The notes: generated from the sequence alone by a model not told the origin. 64,000 nt of DNA from Sinotaia quadrata (GCA_028829895.1 CM054179.1:72925663-72989662), one strand, 5' to 3'. Shown: positions 46,916 to 57,985, counted from the stretch's first letter. Made by a program: numbers and translations.

Positions 46916-47252
46916 CATTAGAGCCAAACGACATGCACAGTGTACATGTATGCACATATATTTCAGTCAATCAGTTAATCTATAATGTATATATGTATGC
47001 ATGTATATCTCAGTTAATCGGTTAATCTGACAAATGACTGCTTGCTTTAAATCCTTAGGCCTTTACACTCATGTACATCAAGAGCTCGTAATTCCACTCG
47101 GAAATACTTGCCAGCTATCTTTATCAAAATAACAGTGAATACTGAAAGAAAATAACTACTTCAAACAGAAGTAAATATTCAAAAAATTAAGAAGTAATAC
47201 AACAGCAGCTAGAATTTCAGTAGTTTATAGTAAAGTGCTGCAATATTTGTAC

Positions 47253-47260
47253 ATTCATGT

Positions 47261-47320
<60 letters not shown>

Positions 47321-47448
47321 ACATGCGTGAGTGTATGTGTGTGCGAGTGTGTGTATGTGTGTGTGTGTGTGCACATGCGTGAGTGTATGTGTGTACGAGT
47401 GTGTGTACATGTGAGAGTGTGTATACGAGTATGTGTGTGTATGTGTGT

Positions 47449-47495
<47 letters not shown>
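47253..47495. repeat. (GT)n and interrupted GT array
   Basis: A GT tract with regular GCGAGTG/TATG interruptions. Confidence 0.95.
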
Positions 47496-47675
47496 GTATG
47501 GATGGATTAAGTAATTCATTGTTTTAAAGGCAGATGCATGATGGTCTGCGGCTTGAGACTGATTACCTCCCTTTGTTTTAAAGTGAGACAGACATTGGTC
47601 TCTCATGGACGTCACAAAAACGGATGACTCCCTTGCTTTGTACACAGAGACCAATTACGTTGCTTGTTTTGAAAG

Positions 47676-47676
<1 letters not shown>

Positions 47677-47772
<96 letters not shown>

Positions 47773-47792
47773 TGTATGTGTGTGTGTGTGCA
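47677..47792. repeat. (GT)n microsatellite
   Basis: A long, nearly pure GT run, one of the longest in the window. Confidence 0.95.
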
Positions 47793-48498
47793 TGCACATA
47801 TCCCAAGGTGTGTTAAATAAAAATTTAAAAGAATGTGGGGTAATTCTATTTCAGTATATGTTTAGGATTTCACATTTAAACATAATGCATGTCGTTGTTT
47901 AGACAAACAGCTTGAGAGCTTTCAAATACCCCCCACACCAAAATAAAAATGAATAAATATGAAGATAAAATAAATTAATAAATCCTTGTAATGTTTTCAT
48001 AAATACGAAATACGCTGTACAGAACTGATGAGGGTTGAATCGCTAATCATCTGATGAGGACCCTGAAGAAAGTGCATCCTTACTGATCTGGTACGGAACA
48101 ACATGTTTCGGCCGGATACTTTTGTCTCAAACGAACCCAGTGATGGGATCATTAAGTGGATTTTTTTTTTCAGAATGCTTATAACGTGCGTTTTGAACCC
48201 ATTTCTGGAAAGAACTTACCAACACTACTGACCTGTATACGATTAATAGGCTAAACCCGACATCGAGCTCTGAGTTTGTCAGCTATAGTTATGTCAGCGA
48301 TACCAACTCTGCGTGGTTTAGAAATTCTGCTCTTACGGTAAGTGTGACGAAGGAGGTATGTCTTGTACCTAGACTTAATAAATCGCTCCAAGATTTAACC
48401 CTTTAACCGACTTCATTCTAAACTCTACATTTCCCGACACGGCTTCCCGTAACTGTTAAGTGTTATAAATTATAAATTTAGCTTCTGGGTGATTACAG
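47793..48498. other. Gene B intron, unique part
   Basis: Unique intron sequence between the GT run and the conserved block. Nothing recognisable. Confidence 0.4.
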
Positions 48499-48722
48499 TT
48501 CTATTTTGGCACCCAGACTATCTCAGAATAACGAGTGCAAATAATCGAAATGATCTGGTTATCTTTAATGGATCGATAGATTAATTGTGTTTTTGTTACT
48601 ACCTTGAAGCGGTTTCGATGGTGTAACCTATTTATGGACAAAATTTATTGTCTTCGTATCAGCAGTATCATTCAGTGCACGAGAGTTATTGATTACGAAC
48701 TGTTACCATAGTGAAGGTGGAC
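48499..48722 (-). promoter_or_regulatory. Highly conserved intronic block around a possible microexon (copy B)
   Basis: Partner of 25320-25535. The retroelement begins only about 18 bases beyond its edge. Confidence 0.45.
48603..48627 (-). CDS. Gene B possible 25-nt microexon
   Basis: The same 25-nt length as copy A and the same predicted peptide, VTPSKPLQ, between CATAAATAG and GTAGTA. It stays in frame with exon 3. Support is conservation plus phase only. Confidence 0.4.
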
Positions 48723-48740
48723 CTCCTCCCTGCTCCCCCC

Positions 48741-50430
48741 TGTTACGTTTCCAGTATTTATTTAAAGACCCTGCTTAGGAAATTATAGAACTTTAATCTA
48801 CTATTTAAATTAATTCCCTTTCGTTTAACCTAAACAGACTGGTTGCTCAAATCATCATTCGACTAAATTAAAAATGCATCTTTGTAGTCTAGATCACAGA
48901 TTTACGAAACTGATAATTTGCGTACATTAGCTAGATTGGAAATCGTTAAAAACTCTCTTAGATTCATATGCATTCATTACGTCATTCGTTTAGCTCAGAC
49001 AGCCCCCATCCAATCCCATTTGGTCTATATGCATACAATTTACTACAAAAAGAGGTTCTTAACAAGATGAAATAGATTTAATAAGTTTAACAATTAACAG
49101 CAACGATTAATTACGACACGACGTCTTAATTCTACACAGCGTTGTTCTCTCATTTACCGTCCTGGTTAAAAGTTCTAACGAGAATTTGCTTTTCTGTTGC
49201 CAAATAGTCACTTGATTCTGGACCCTAGTAGATATACTTAACTACACTCTTGGTCGCATGTGGGGTTCAACTGGTTAGAACTGGTCCACATCCTTGGCTC
49301 ATCGTCAGTACTGCATAGCACAACAGTCAATCGTCCACTCAATTACTGCATCGCTAATGTACTTGCGACGAATCGTTAACACGTGGTTAACACGAGGTAC
49401 TTCTACATAGTTCACGTATGGGTCATGAAGACACCCGAGTCGGTGTACGACTCAAGAAGTACGAAGGTAGAGAGGAGTAACATAAGAAGAACCCGGCTGA
49501 AACAAAGGATTTGGGCTCTGTAACTATTTGCGTCTATATTCGCAAAACCCAAGCACATGTTTCTTTGTTTAAGGTTCTGAATTTAGAATCTTTGACTATC
49601 GTGTCGTTTACAATTCAAATATGGTTATATTTAAATATACATTGTGGTCCACGTGTGTGTTACATATAACGTTACACGAACGTATGAATTCTCAAATATT
49701 TACAGCATTAAAAATTAGAATTCACACAAAGGATTAATTCAAAATGAAGCATGAATGCTTTACAATTTTACACGAAAAATTATATGCAAGAACAATTTGA
49801 ATTACAAAGAAGAATTCACCACGTGCACAGACATACTGGCGGCACTAGGGAATTTACGATTTATATAAATTAAAGATAAGAAAAGGTTACAATAATTTAT
49901 ATACAATAACTTTTAGATTTGTCCCTTTACATCGAAACACGTGCTTTGGCTAAAATAGCGCTAAGCTGCACAAAATACATACATCAATTCAATTACAAAA
50001 TACAATCAATAAATGCAATAGATACTGTAAGAAGTAGACGTGTTATTGTTACCGCTTAAAAGTAGATTTTACTGCTCTAGCGCGGGTTCATCTTCGACTC
50101 TCTTACGACTCTGGTATGGCGGCGGGACGGAGCTATGTTAAAGCTGCCTGGTGTGTCTGCCGGTCTGGAAGTGAGTGAGTGTTTTGGCGCGTTACGATCG
50201 TATTTTAGGAAACTGCATTGAACGCATCACGTGACCGCTCACGTGGTATGTTTGATCTCGAAGGTGCTGGACACTGGCCTAAAGTTATGCAACAATCCGA
50301 CCTTGCTAGAAGCTTCTAGATACTGATGTATCACGGGTGAATTACAACAAAGGTCCGTTCAAAAATTTAATTTTGAAACGAGCAATTGGGTCACGAGGTC
50401 ATGACACAGAATTTGTCACACATCGTCACA
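48741..50430 (-). repeat. LTR, 3' copy with respect to the element
   Basis: 1,690 bp, starting TGTTACG and ending CGTCACA on plus (TG...CA ends with an imperfect short inverted repeat). I found a single difference from the other LTR: g at 50054 against t at 56013. It contains six CACGTG hexamers (49380, 49650, 49820, 49938, 50228, 50240). The left flank is a C run (48735-48740) matching the C run after the other LTR, consistent with a 5-bp target duplication. Confidence 0.95.
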
Positions 50431-50443
50431 CCCCCTTGCTTTT
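50431..50443 (-). promoter_or_regulatory. Polypurine tract
   Basis: On minus the 13 bases before the 3' LTR read AAAGCAAGGGGG or close to it, a purine run at the position required for plus-strand DNA priming. This supports the minus orientation. Confidence 0.7.
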
Positions 50444-50476
50444 GAGGCGTTTATCTTACCAAAAGATAAATGCCTC
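50444..50476. promoter_or_regulatory. Hairpin beside the polypurine tract
   Basis: gaggcgtttatctt (50444-50457) pairs with aagataaatgcctc (50463-50476) across a 5-base loop: 14 pairs, one of them G-T on plus (C-A on the minus transcript). The position directly upstream of the polypurine tract suggests a role in priming, packaging or 3' end structure. This is inference. Confidence 0.6.
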
Positions 50477-51143
50477 CTACAAATTATGTGTTATAAAATG
50501 TAGAAGTGCAAAATGAAGAAAAAATTTACAATTAAAAAATTTCAACATAACCAGAAATAATGTAACGCGGCAGAAAAATCAACCCTCGATTAACGGCACA
50601 CTCCTACAATATTTCTCACTTCAGAAATCAAAGAAAAATGATTTAAGAAAAAATCAAATAAAATGATTTAAGAAAAGGTCCAGTCTAATTGAATAGACAT
50701 CCATCCAATGGAATAACATGTTCTGAAAATCTCACTATCTGCCCCAATAATCAATAGTTCACACACAACCTAGTTTGACCTAACCAGATTATTCAGAATA
50801 GAAATCCAACATCAACTAATTCCACTGAATACGTATCCAACAATAGTGTGATCAAAAAAAATTGACTTCCAATGAACAACACTATCAATATGCAGGTTAT
50901 GAAAAGTTCCAGATATTGATTTCCTGTATCAACCAAATATCAGAGTTTGTGAATTACCAACTCTAATGAACTATCTATCAGTCCACCTGTCATATTCAGA
51001 GTTACAACACTAACACAATTCAATCAGTGTTATAGCTAGTCCCAAGGTTTTATGAAATGTCCAACATATTTACAATAACAACCACCAACTACGGTACAAC
51101 AAGAAAATAATGAAAATTCAAAGAAGGTACCAAATCATTATTC
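50477..51143 (-). other. 3' untranslated part of the retroelement
   Basis: AT-rich sequence between the ORF stop and the hairpin. No coding frame or remnant of pol was found. Confidence 0.6.
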
Positions 51144-54086
51144 CTACTGCTGTACTATCCTGCCTAGCACAATCTTCGTAGTTCTGTCCCAACCCCAATA
51201 CACGTCATCGTCCATGTGTGTCAACATGTCTACGGCATGACAACTGTATTCTTTCTTTCTTACTCTGTTCGCCAGAATGTCACTGTGAGGTACAATATAT
51301 TGCATGTCAAGTTTAGACTTTTCATTTCTTGTCCGGTAAGTACGTCCTTGAAGTGTTTTATCTCTTTCAAAACTCTCCAAAGTACTTGTCAAGTTTAAAA
51401 TGTTTTTGGTAGTGTCAGTTTCTGCATGACTGGTCTCTACCCTGTCTAACAGTTTCAAACTTCTCGATACGTTTCGTATCATGTCAGTGTCACTGTGGCA
51501 TTGACTCTGCGATGTCAGAATTTCAAATCTATCGCTCTTAGCCTTGTCACTGAGCTCACGCAAATGGAGATTTGCTCTCTTGGTGTTTCGTGCATTTGTA
51601 GTTACGTCATTGTGTACACATTGAACGTCTCTAGTTCGCATGCACTCAACGTCTTTCGTCGGAATGGCGTCAGATCTACTATGGGTCCGTTTCGCATCAA
51701 GTCTAACGTCATAGGTTCGCAAATGTGCTCTGTCGCGGCTACCAGTCTCTCTGAAGTACCTGAATTGCAACATTAGCTTCCCCGCTAAATCTGGAGGTTC
51801 CGTTCTCCTGATCTTATCATAGACTGAAGTGAAATACCTCATCCCACTAGTTGTTTTCTGTTTTAACCCATTCACAACTAGGTGTTCGACTGTTATGTCT
51901 GTCAGCTTGTCTCTCTCCTTGACAACATAAGTCTGTGTCTCTTTTGTGACTCTAGAATTGTCTAACTCCCCACTCGAGTATTTTCTAGTCACTGTGGGGT
52001 CAGACTCACTCGCTAGCGAGTCGGATTCCCGTGGTTGTATGAACAAGGGTTCTGTCTTAAACTCTCCAAGAGTTATCGATTGTCTCCCCTGGACCATACC
52101 GTTTATTGAACCAACATAATCTGTCTCCACTGACTCAGTTAATTCAATATGTCTTCTCATCAAATCGTCAGAATCTATGATGGAAATTCTGTCAGTCTCA
52201 GTCACTAACTGGCAGTGAATGTTACCTGTCTCTATTACACTGAATAACATCACTATGTCTACTCTCTGTGTGTTGTAGGCTACACTCCCGCTGTTTCCTC
52301 TATCATAATTCTCTGCATCTGATGTCAGTAACAGCCCTGATGCCCCACCTACTCTGGTTATCAGTCCGTCACTCCGGTTTTCATTATCTATCAATCTAGT
52401 TCTGTCACTCATTTGTACTGTGTCTTTGATCAATTCGGGATTACACTCCGTACTTTTCATCAGTGAACCAAGGAACCTATCAGTTAATGAAACCCCCTCC
52501 TCCTTACTTCCACTTGTCTCAGTTTTTGGTACGTACTCACGACATTCCTTTATCTCAACAGGTGAGTCAATAAAGGTAGTCCCTGTACCGTGGCTTCTGT
52601 CTACGTCACTAATTCCGTTAAGTGATTTATCTGCAGACGGTTCTGCCATGTCTCTGACAACTGCGTGCATACACGTCAGTACACATGCATTGTTATCGTC
52701 GACCGTCCCTGTACAGTTTTCGACTATATCTTCTTCCATGTCACGTTTGGAAAAGAACTCTGTCTCAGCTCTGACAACTGTCATGTCATCCGAAGTAAAT
52801 GAACTTATCATAGGCACATTGCCTCCGTCTGTAATGCTACCTATACTGTCATCTGGATCAAATACTTCTGTTTCCCTGGCTATCAATGTGTTAGCACTCG
52901 AAACCTCGCATAACGCAATAATCTTGTGTTCCAAAATTACGTCATGACTCACGTCAATCATCGGAGATCGAGATCTACCGATGTCAGTCTTCGTAGCGAG
53001 CACATTCTCTCTTAAACTAACAGTTCGGTCAGTAAACTCAGTCGATGCGTCACTGCCCTTCAACAATACACAACCGATAGAATCGGTTTCTATCTTCTCA
53101 TGCATATTTGTCCTGTCAGAAAAATCAGTCACTGTGTTGCTAGAAGTTTCATCACACCTTAACGGTACACAACCGATAGAATCTGTCTCTATCTTATCAT
53201 GCGCATTCAGTCCGTCAAACAAGGTGTCACACGTACACGGCGGTGTATGTGTTCGTCCAAATTCTACACGTGTTATTAAGTCCTTAACAACAGTGTCTTT
53301 TCTTGTCTCTGTTTCAAGATCAAGCTTTGGTGCGCTAACTGTTTCTGTAAACTGGTTAGCATGTTGAACTGTAATGGTTTCGTCAAAACATTTGTTTTTG
53401 TTTTCAATCAAACTGTCTAATTCGTCTGCTGTGCTTGGTAGTGCGACTAATTTCTGTGTGTCAGTCTCCACGCTCGCGGTGTTTGACCTCGGCAAGTCAA
53501 AGTTCACGGCCTGACCTTCCTGTCGTAATTTGTCAACAGTACTTTCCCCAGCAATTTTAGACTCTGTTTCGATTTCTGTCCACAACCATTCTAATTCTAG
53601 ACTTTCTTTCCTTTCCATAAGTCTTAGCTTTTCTTTCTTCAACTTTCTAATTTCGAACGTTAGGTCTCGTATTTCAGCCTCCCCTTCCCCTTTGAATCGG
53701 AAATCTTTATCACACAACTGTTTTGCTCGTGAGCTTATTGAAGATCTAATTTCTTCCCTGTGTTCTATTTCCTTTTCATTGAGTGCTAGCAAGACGAAAA
53801 TACGTAGCTGTTCACCTCTATATTCTAGTGATATGCCTATCTTCTGTTCGCGTTTTAGAATCTCCATGAGCTGTAAGCTCCCCATCCGTTCATCGACCCT
53901 TAGATCTATTAAAGTCGTAAGGTGATCATCTTCTATCTCTATCTGTTCCATCTCTCGTTCGTATCTCTCTCTCCTGTCTAGTTCAGTTCTCACGTAGTTC
54001 GTCAACTCTTCTTCGGTTCGGTATCCGATCAAGGAACCTATCTCTCTCAGATCCGCAATAACCTGTTCGAGATCCGAAATGTCCAT
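51144..54086 (-). CDS. Retroelement-encoded 980-residue protein, family unknown
   Basis: A single uninterrupted ORF, ATG at 54086 to TAG at 51144. Residues 1 to about 190 are highly charged (Glu, Arg, Lys, Leu) and look like long coiled coils, with MDISDLEQVIADLREIGSLI at the start; this charged N-terminal style recalls Gag proteins of some Ty3/Gypsy elements. Residues about 200-760 are rich in Ser, Thr, Asp and Glu and probably disordered, with a duplicated motif H(D/E)KIETDSIGCV(P/L)L at about 294-307 and 327-340. Residues about 770-980 are basic, ending DVYWGWDRTTKIVLGRIVQQ. No CCHC knuckle, no DTG/DSG protease and no YxDD or DDE signature could be seen. It may be a structural Gag-like protein. 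An intact frame in a young insertion implies recent selection for it. Confidence 0.8.
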   Translation of the reverse strand: MDISDLEQVIADLREIGSLIGYRTEEELTNYVRTELDRRERYEREMEQIEIEDDHLTTLIDLRVDERMGSLQLMEILKREQKIGISLEYRGEQLRIFVLLALNEKEIEHREEIRSSISSRAKQLCDKDFRFKGEGEAEIRDLTFEIRKLKKEKLRLMERKESLELEWLWTEIETESKIAGESTVDKLRQEGQAVNFDLPRSNTASVETDTQKLVALPSTADELDSLIENKNKCFDETITVQHANQFTETVSAPKLDLETETRKDTVVKDLITRVEFGRTHTPPCTCDTLFDGLNAHDKIETDSIGCVPLRCDETSSNTVTDFSDRTNMHEKIETDSIGCVLLKGSDASTEFTDRTVSLRENVLATKTDIGRSRSPMIDVSHDVILEHKIIALCEVSSANTLIARETEVFDPDDSIGSITDGGNVPMISSFTSDDMTVVRAETEFFSKRDMEEDIVENCTGTVDDNNACVLTCMHAVVRDMAEPSADKSLNGISDVDRSHGTGTTFIDSPVEIKECREYVPKTETSGSKEEGVSLTDRFLGSLMKSTECNPELIKDTVQMSDRTRLIDNENRSDGLITRVGGASGLLLTSDAENYDRGNSGSVAYNTQRVDIVMLFSVIETGNIHCQLVTETDRISIIDSDDLMRRHIELTESVETDYVGSINGMVQGRQSITLGEFKTEPLFIQPRESDSLASESDPTVTRKYSSGELDNSRVTKETQTYVVKERDKLTDITVEHLVVNGLKQKTTSGMRYFTSVYDKIRRTEPPDLAGKLMLQFRYFRETGSRDRAHLRTYDVRLDAKRTHSRSDAIPTKDVECMRTRDVQCVHNDVTTNARNTKRANLHLRELSDKAKSDRFEILTSQSQCHSDTDMIRNVSRSLKLLDRVETSHAETDTTKNILNLTSTLESFERDKTLQGRTYRTRNEKSKLDMQYIVPHSDILANRVRKKEYSCHAVDMLTHMDDDVYWGWDRTTKIVLGRIVQQ

Positions 54087-54680
54087 CTTATTTATTTAGC
54101 GCGTCTGGCTACAATAAATATCTCTCGTGATTGTGTATCTAACCGTAGGCGATAAAACTCCGCTTTTATCCCACAATAACTTTTAGGCTACGACCTTACA
54201 AAAATTATTGAATTTATTCAGAACACCTTCCGAAATAAATTACGCGTTGGTTACACGTTCACCTGCTTGGCTACAATCTGTTGTCTCCAAGGCTTTCGTA
54301 ATGTCACGGCTCCAACCATACAACATTACACATTATACTTAGCACCCTAAATATAATAGTCCGAAGTCTGTTACTACCGGTAACTCTCCTAGCTGGCGGT
54401 ATAACACGTCGACTTCTCACAATGAAATATCCAGTAACACAATACTAAATAAATCATCAATAGCTAACATGACATATTTAACTACGCTTAAATATATCAA
54501 CATTAACTAACATGCACGCTACTCTGCAAAAGAATACATGCACATGTCACAACAAAAGCAAGATAAATATTTCAACAATCCTGAATCAATAGAATATTGG
54601 CAATTCTCAGATGTTCGTTTGTTTCTAGGTTTATGATACGCCCTATGTATAAAAAATGTTACAATTTAATACATATCAAT
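54087..54680 (-). other. Leader of the retroelement
   Basis: About 600 bp between the primer-binding-like site and the ORF start, AT-rich, with no long ORF. It is expected to hold packaging signals, but none can be identified by eye. Confidence 0.6.
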
Positions 54681-54697
54681 CCCATGACGAGGCACCA
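54681..54697 (-). promoter_or_regulatory. Primer-binding-like site
   Basis: Two bases after the 5' LTR, minus reads TGGTGCCTCGTCATGGG. Starting with TGG it could pair with a tRNA 3' CCA end. The tRNA was not identified. Confidence 0.6.
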
Positions 54698-54699
54698 CT

Positions 54700-56389
54700 T
54701 GTTACGTTTCCAGTATTTATTTAAAGACCCTGCTTAGGAAATTATAGAACTTTAATCTACTATTTAAATTAATTCCCTTTCGTTTAACCTAAACAGACTG
54801 GTTGCTCAAATCATCATTCGACTAAATTAAAAATGCATCTTTGTAGTCTAGATCACAGATTTACGAAACTGATAATTTGCGTACATTAGCTAGATTGGAA
54901 ATCGTTAAAAACTCTCTTAGATTCATATGCATTCATTACGTCATTCGTTTAGCTCAGACAGCCCCCATCCAATCCCATTTGGTCTATATGCATACAATTT
55001 ACTACAAAAAGAGGTTCTTAACAAGATGAAATAGATTTAATAAGTTTAACAATTAACAGCAACGATTAATTACGACACGACGTCTTAATTCTACACAGCG
55101 TTGTTCTCTCATTTACCGTCCTGGTTAAAAGTTCTAACGAGAATTTGCTTTTCTGTTGCCAAATAGTCACTTGATTCTGGACCCTAGTAGATATACTTAA
55201 CTACACTCTTGGTCGCATGTGGGGTTCAACTGGTTAGAACTGGTCCACATCCTTGGCTCATCGTCAGTACTGCATAGCACAACAGTCAATCGTCCACTCA
55301 ATTACTGCATCGCTAATGTACTTGCGACGAATCGTTAACACGTGGTTAACACGAGGTACTTCTACATAGTTCACGTATGGGTCATGAAGACACCCGAGTC
55401 GGTGTACGACTCAAGAAGTACGAAGGTAGAGAGGAGTAACATAAGAAGAACCCGGCTGAAACAAAGGATTTGGGCTCTGTAACTATTTGCGTCTATATTC
55501 GCAAAACCCAAGCACATGTTTCTTTGTTTAAGGTTCTGAATTTAGAATCTTTGACTATCGTGTCGTTTACAATTCAAATATGGTTATATTTAAATATACA
55601 TTGTGGTCCACGTGTGTGTTACATATAACGTTACACGAACGTATGAATTCTCAAATATTTACAGCATTAAAAATTAGAATTCACACAAAGGATTAATTCA
55701 AAATGAAGCATGAATGCTTTACAATTTTACACGAAAAATTATATGCAAGAACAATTTGAATTACAAAGAAGAATTCACCACGTGCACAGACATACTGGCG
55801 GCACTAGGGAATTTACGATTTATATAAATTAAAGATAAGAAAAGGTTACAATAATTTATATACAATAACTTTTAGATTTGTCCCTTTACATCGAAACACG
55901 TGCTTTGGCTAAAATAGCGCTAAGCTGCACAAAATACATACATCAATTCAATTACAAAATACAATCAATAAATGCAATAGATACTGTAAGAAGTAGACGT
56001 GTTATTGTTACCTCTTAAAAGTAGATTTTACTGCTCTAGCGCGGGTTCATCTTCGACTCTCTTACGACTCTGGTATGGCGGCGGGACGGAGCTATGTTAA
56101 AGCTGCCTGGTGTGTCTGCCGGTCTGGAAGTGAGTGAGTGTTTTGGCGCGTTACGATCGTATTTTAGGAAACTGCATTGAACGCATCACGTGACCGCTCA
56201 CGTGGTATGTTTGATCTCGAAGGTGCTGGACACTGGCCTAAAGTTATGCAACAATCCGACCTTGCTAGAAGCTTCTAGATACTGATGTATCACGGGTGAA
56301 TTACAACAAAGGTCCGTTCAAAAATTTAATTTTGAAACGAGCAATTGGGTCACGAGGTCATGACACAGAATTTGTCACACATCGTCACA
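54700..56389 (-). repeat. LTR, 5' copy with respect to the element
   Basis: 1,690 bp, collinear with 48741-50430 at an offset of 5,959. Followed by a C run (56390-56398) and then A residues, the likely target-site duplicate. CACGTG hexamers at the offset positions. Confidence 0.95.
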
Positions 56390-57139
56390 CCCCCCCCCAA
56401 AAAAAAAAAAATACTGTGTGCTTTAGTCTCGAATGAACTTAGGGAATGTAAATGCCCATTTCAGTTCTTGAAACATTTAGACAGTCCATAACAGACGGCT
56501 TACATAATGTGTTAATGAATTTGCCGAGCCTACTGAAATTAAAATGTCTGGTCATTCGACATAACAGCGGATAGTTAGGTAAGACATGGATTATGCCCAG
56601 AAATCCACCGCAACAGTTTAAAAATAATTCTTACAATTCAAAAAAAAGACTTGTCAAGAATATTATATTTATTTATGTTAAGAAATGATGAATATTTATC
56701 CTTCAGTTAGAACGTGCTCAAAATCACTTGGATCGGTTATTAAAAATAAAATTATGACTTGTTTAAAAGTGTTACATAAACCAAAATGATGGTACATGGA
56801 AAGAAGAATTATAGAAAGACTTTTTTTTATAAAAAAAAATAACATCATTCTACAATGCAGCAATCAAAATCATCCCAGTGTAAAATTTATTTACTTATTA
56901 AAACGATATTAAAATATCCGAATGAATTGTGAATACATAAGTTTTAAGGTTAAAGAAAAAGAAATTGAATGTTTATCGACATTCGTGTGTATACGAAAGA
57001 TAGAAAAGGACAGGGAAAAATAAAACAAAAACTAGGTCAGTCTATTTATAGATACAGTAACGTCTCTATCCCCAAACGATCACCCTCCGAACGCGTCACT
57101 GAGAAGCTCAAGAGTTACAACTTTGATTGCTAGGAAGTT
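56390..57139 (-). other. Gene B intron, retroelement right flank
   Basis: C and A homopolymers, then AT-rich intron. The end at about 57035-57125 aligns weakly with 26000-26070 in copy A. An acceptor-like 'cttctcAG' there could mark the missing exon, but the frames disagree between copies. Confidence 0.35.
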
Positions 57140-57405
57140 TAATGCATTTTCATTTACCTGAATTTTAACGCATTTATCTGGCACGAGGTTTAATGCATCC
57201 TTATTTATCCGGCACTAAAGTTTAATGCATCCTCATTTACCCACCTCTGTAATTTAATGCATTTTCATTTTTCCGGCCCCGAAATTGAATGCATTTTTAT
57301 TTATCCGGCACCGAAATTTTAATGCATTTTCATTTATCCAGCAGCGAAGTTTAATACATTTTCATTTATCCGACACTGACGGTAATGCATCTTTATTTAT
57401 CCGCA
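57140..57405. repeat. Minisatellite, about 33-bp unit x 8 (copy B)
   Basis: Homologous to 26090-26345: 'tttaatgcattttcatttat' + ccggcaccgaag. Confidence 0.92.
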
Positions 57406-57673
57406 TTGACCACAAGTAGCAAATGTAAACGAAGTATTTTGAAAACCACATGAATAAAGCAAAACATCTACATGAATATACTGACACACTTGCCCATAGT
57501 GAAACACACACGCCTGCCAAGATGTATTGTCATTTGATTTCCTCTCACGGAAGTAATGAAACGGGACAGGAATAATTTTGGATAAACATATATCAAAAAC
57601 AACTGAGACTAAACTAACCTTCACAAGCAAACGGATATGTCAAAAAAAAAATAAACAAGCAAAACCAAAATAC

Positions 57674-57752
57674 CTGTTTCCTTGAAACTTTCCTGACAGA
57701 CGCATGACGTCACGGCCAACAAACCCAGCTGAAGAACAAGCATCGTGTCCAT
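57674..57752 (-). CDS. Gene B exon 1: start codon and signal peptide
   Basis: ATG at 57752 begins MDTMLVLQLGLLAVTSCVCQ; 79 nt; donor ACAG|GTATTT, phase 1. Two changes from gene A keep the hydrophobic core. The promoter-side sequence is conserved. Everything downstream to exon 3 now spans the retroelement insertion, so splicing must remove an intron region enlarged by 7.6 kb. Confidence 0.8.
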
Positions 57753-57985
57753 CCTTAGGGCAGTAAAGCTTCTACGGTTGACTGGGTGTGGACTTACTGT
57801 GACCAGATTGGATTCACTGGAGTGAGTGGACGCTGTGCAATGGAGTACTGAGTACCTTAGAGAGGGCCGTCCATACGAAATGAATGCGCCGTATTGCGGA
57901 AATAATCGTCCAGTCGGCCAAATTTCTCACTCGCGATATTTTCCTTGACTGACGTCTGACCTGCAAAAGAAAAATGTCACCTCAG
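57753..57985 (-). promoter_or_regulatory. Gene B 5' leader and putative promoter
   Basis: Partner of 26757-27010 with the same short conserved motifs, including 'tgactgacgtctgacctgca' and 'ggccaaatttctcactcgcg'. Confidence 0.45.

Larger units (their letters stand above)
48741..56389 (-). mobile_element. Complete non-autonomous LTR retroelement, 7.65 kb
   Basis: Order on minus: 5' LTR (56389-54700), primer-binding-like site, 613-bp leader, 980-codon ORF, 3' region with hairpin, polypurine tract, 3' LTR (50430-48741). The 4,269-bp interior has no other long ORF and nothing resembling protease, reverse transcriptase, RNase H or integrase. TG...CA ends and the inferred C-run target duplication fit a Ty3/Gypsy-like integration machinery supplied in trans, but the superfamily cannot be proved without pol. 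It sits in an intron of gene B in the same orientation as the gene. Confidence 0.9.

Noticed and set aside
51216..53925. Several plus-strand ORFs of 60-175 codons within the retroelement
   Set aside because: They are antisense shadows of the single 980-codon minus ORF.
54681..54697. Naming the primer tRNA of the retroelement
   Set aside because: The site begins TGG at the right spacing, but I could not match the remaining bases to a specific tRNA with confidence.
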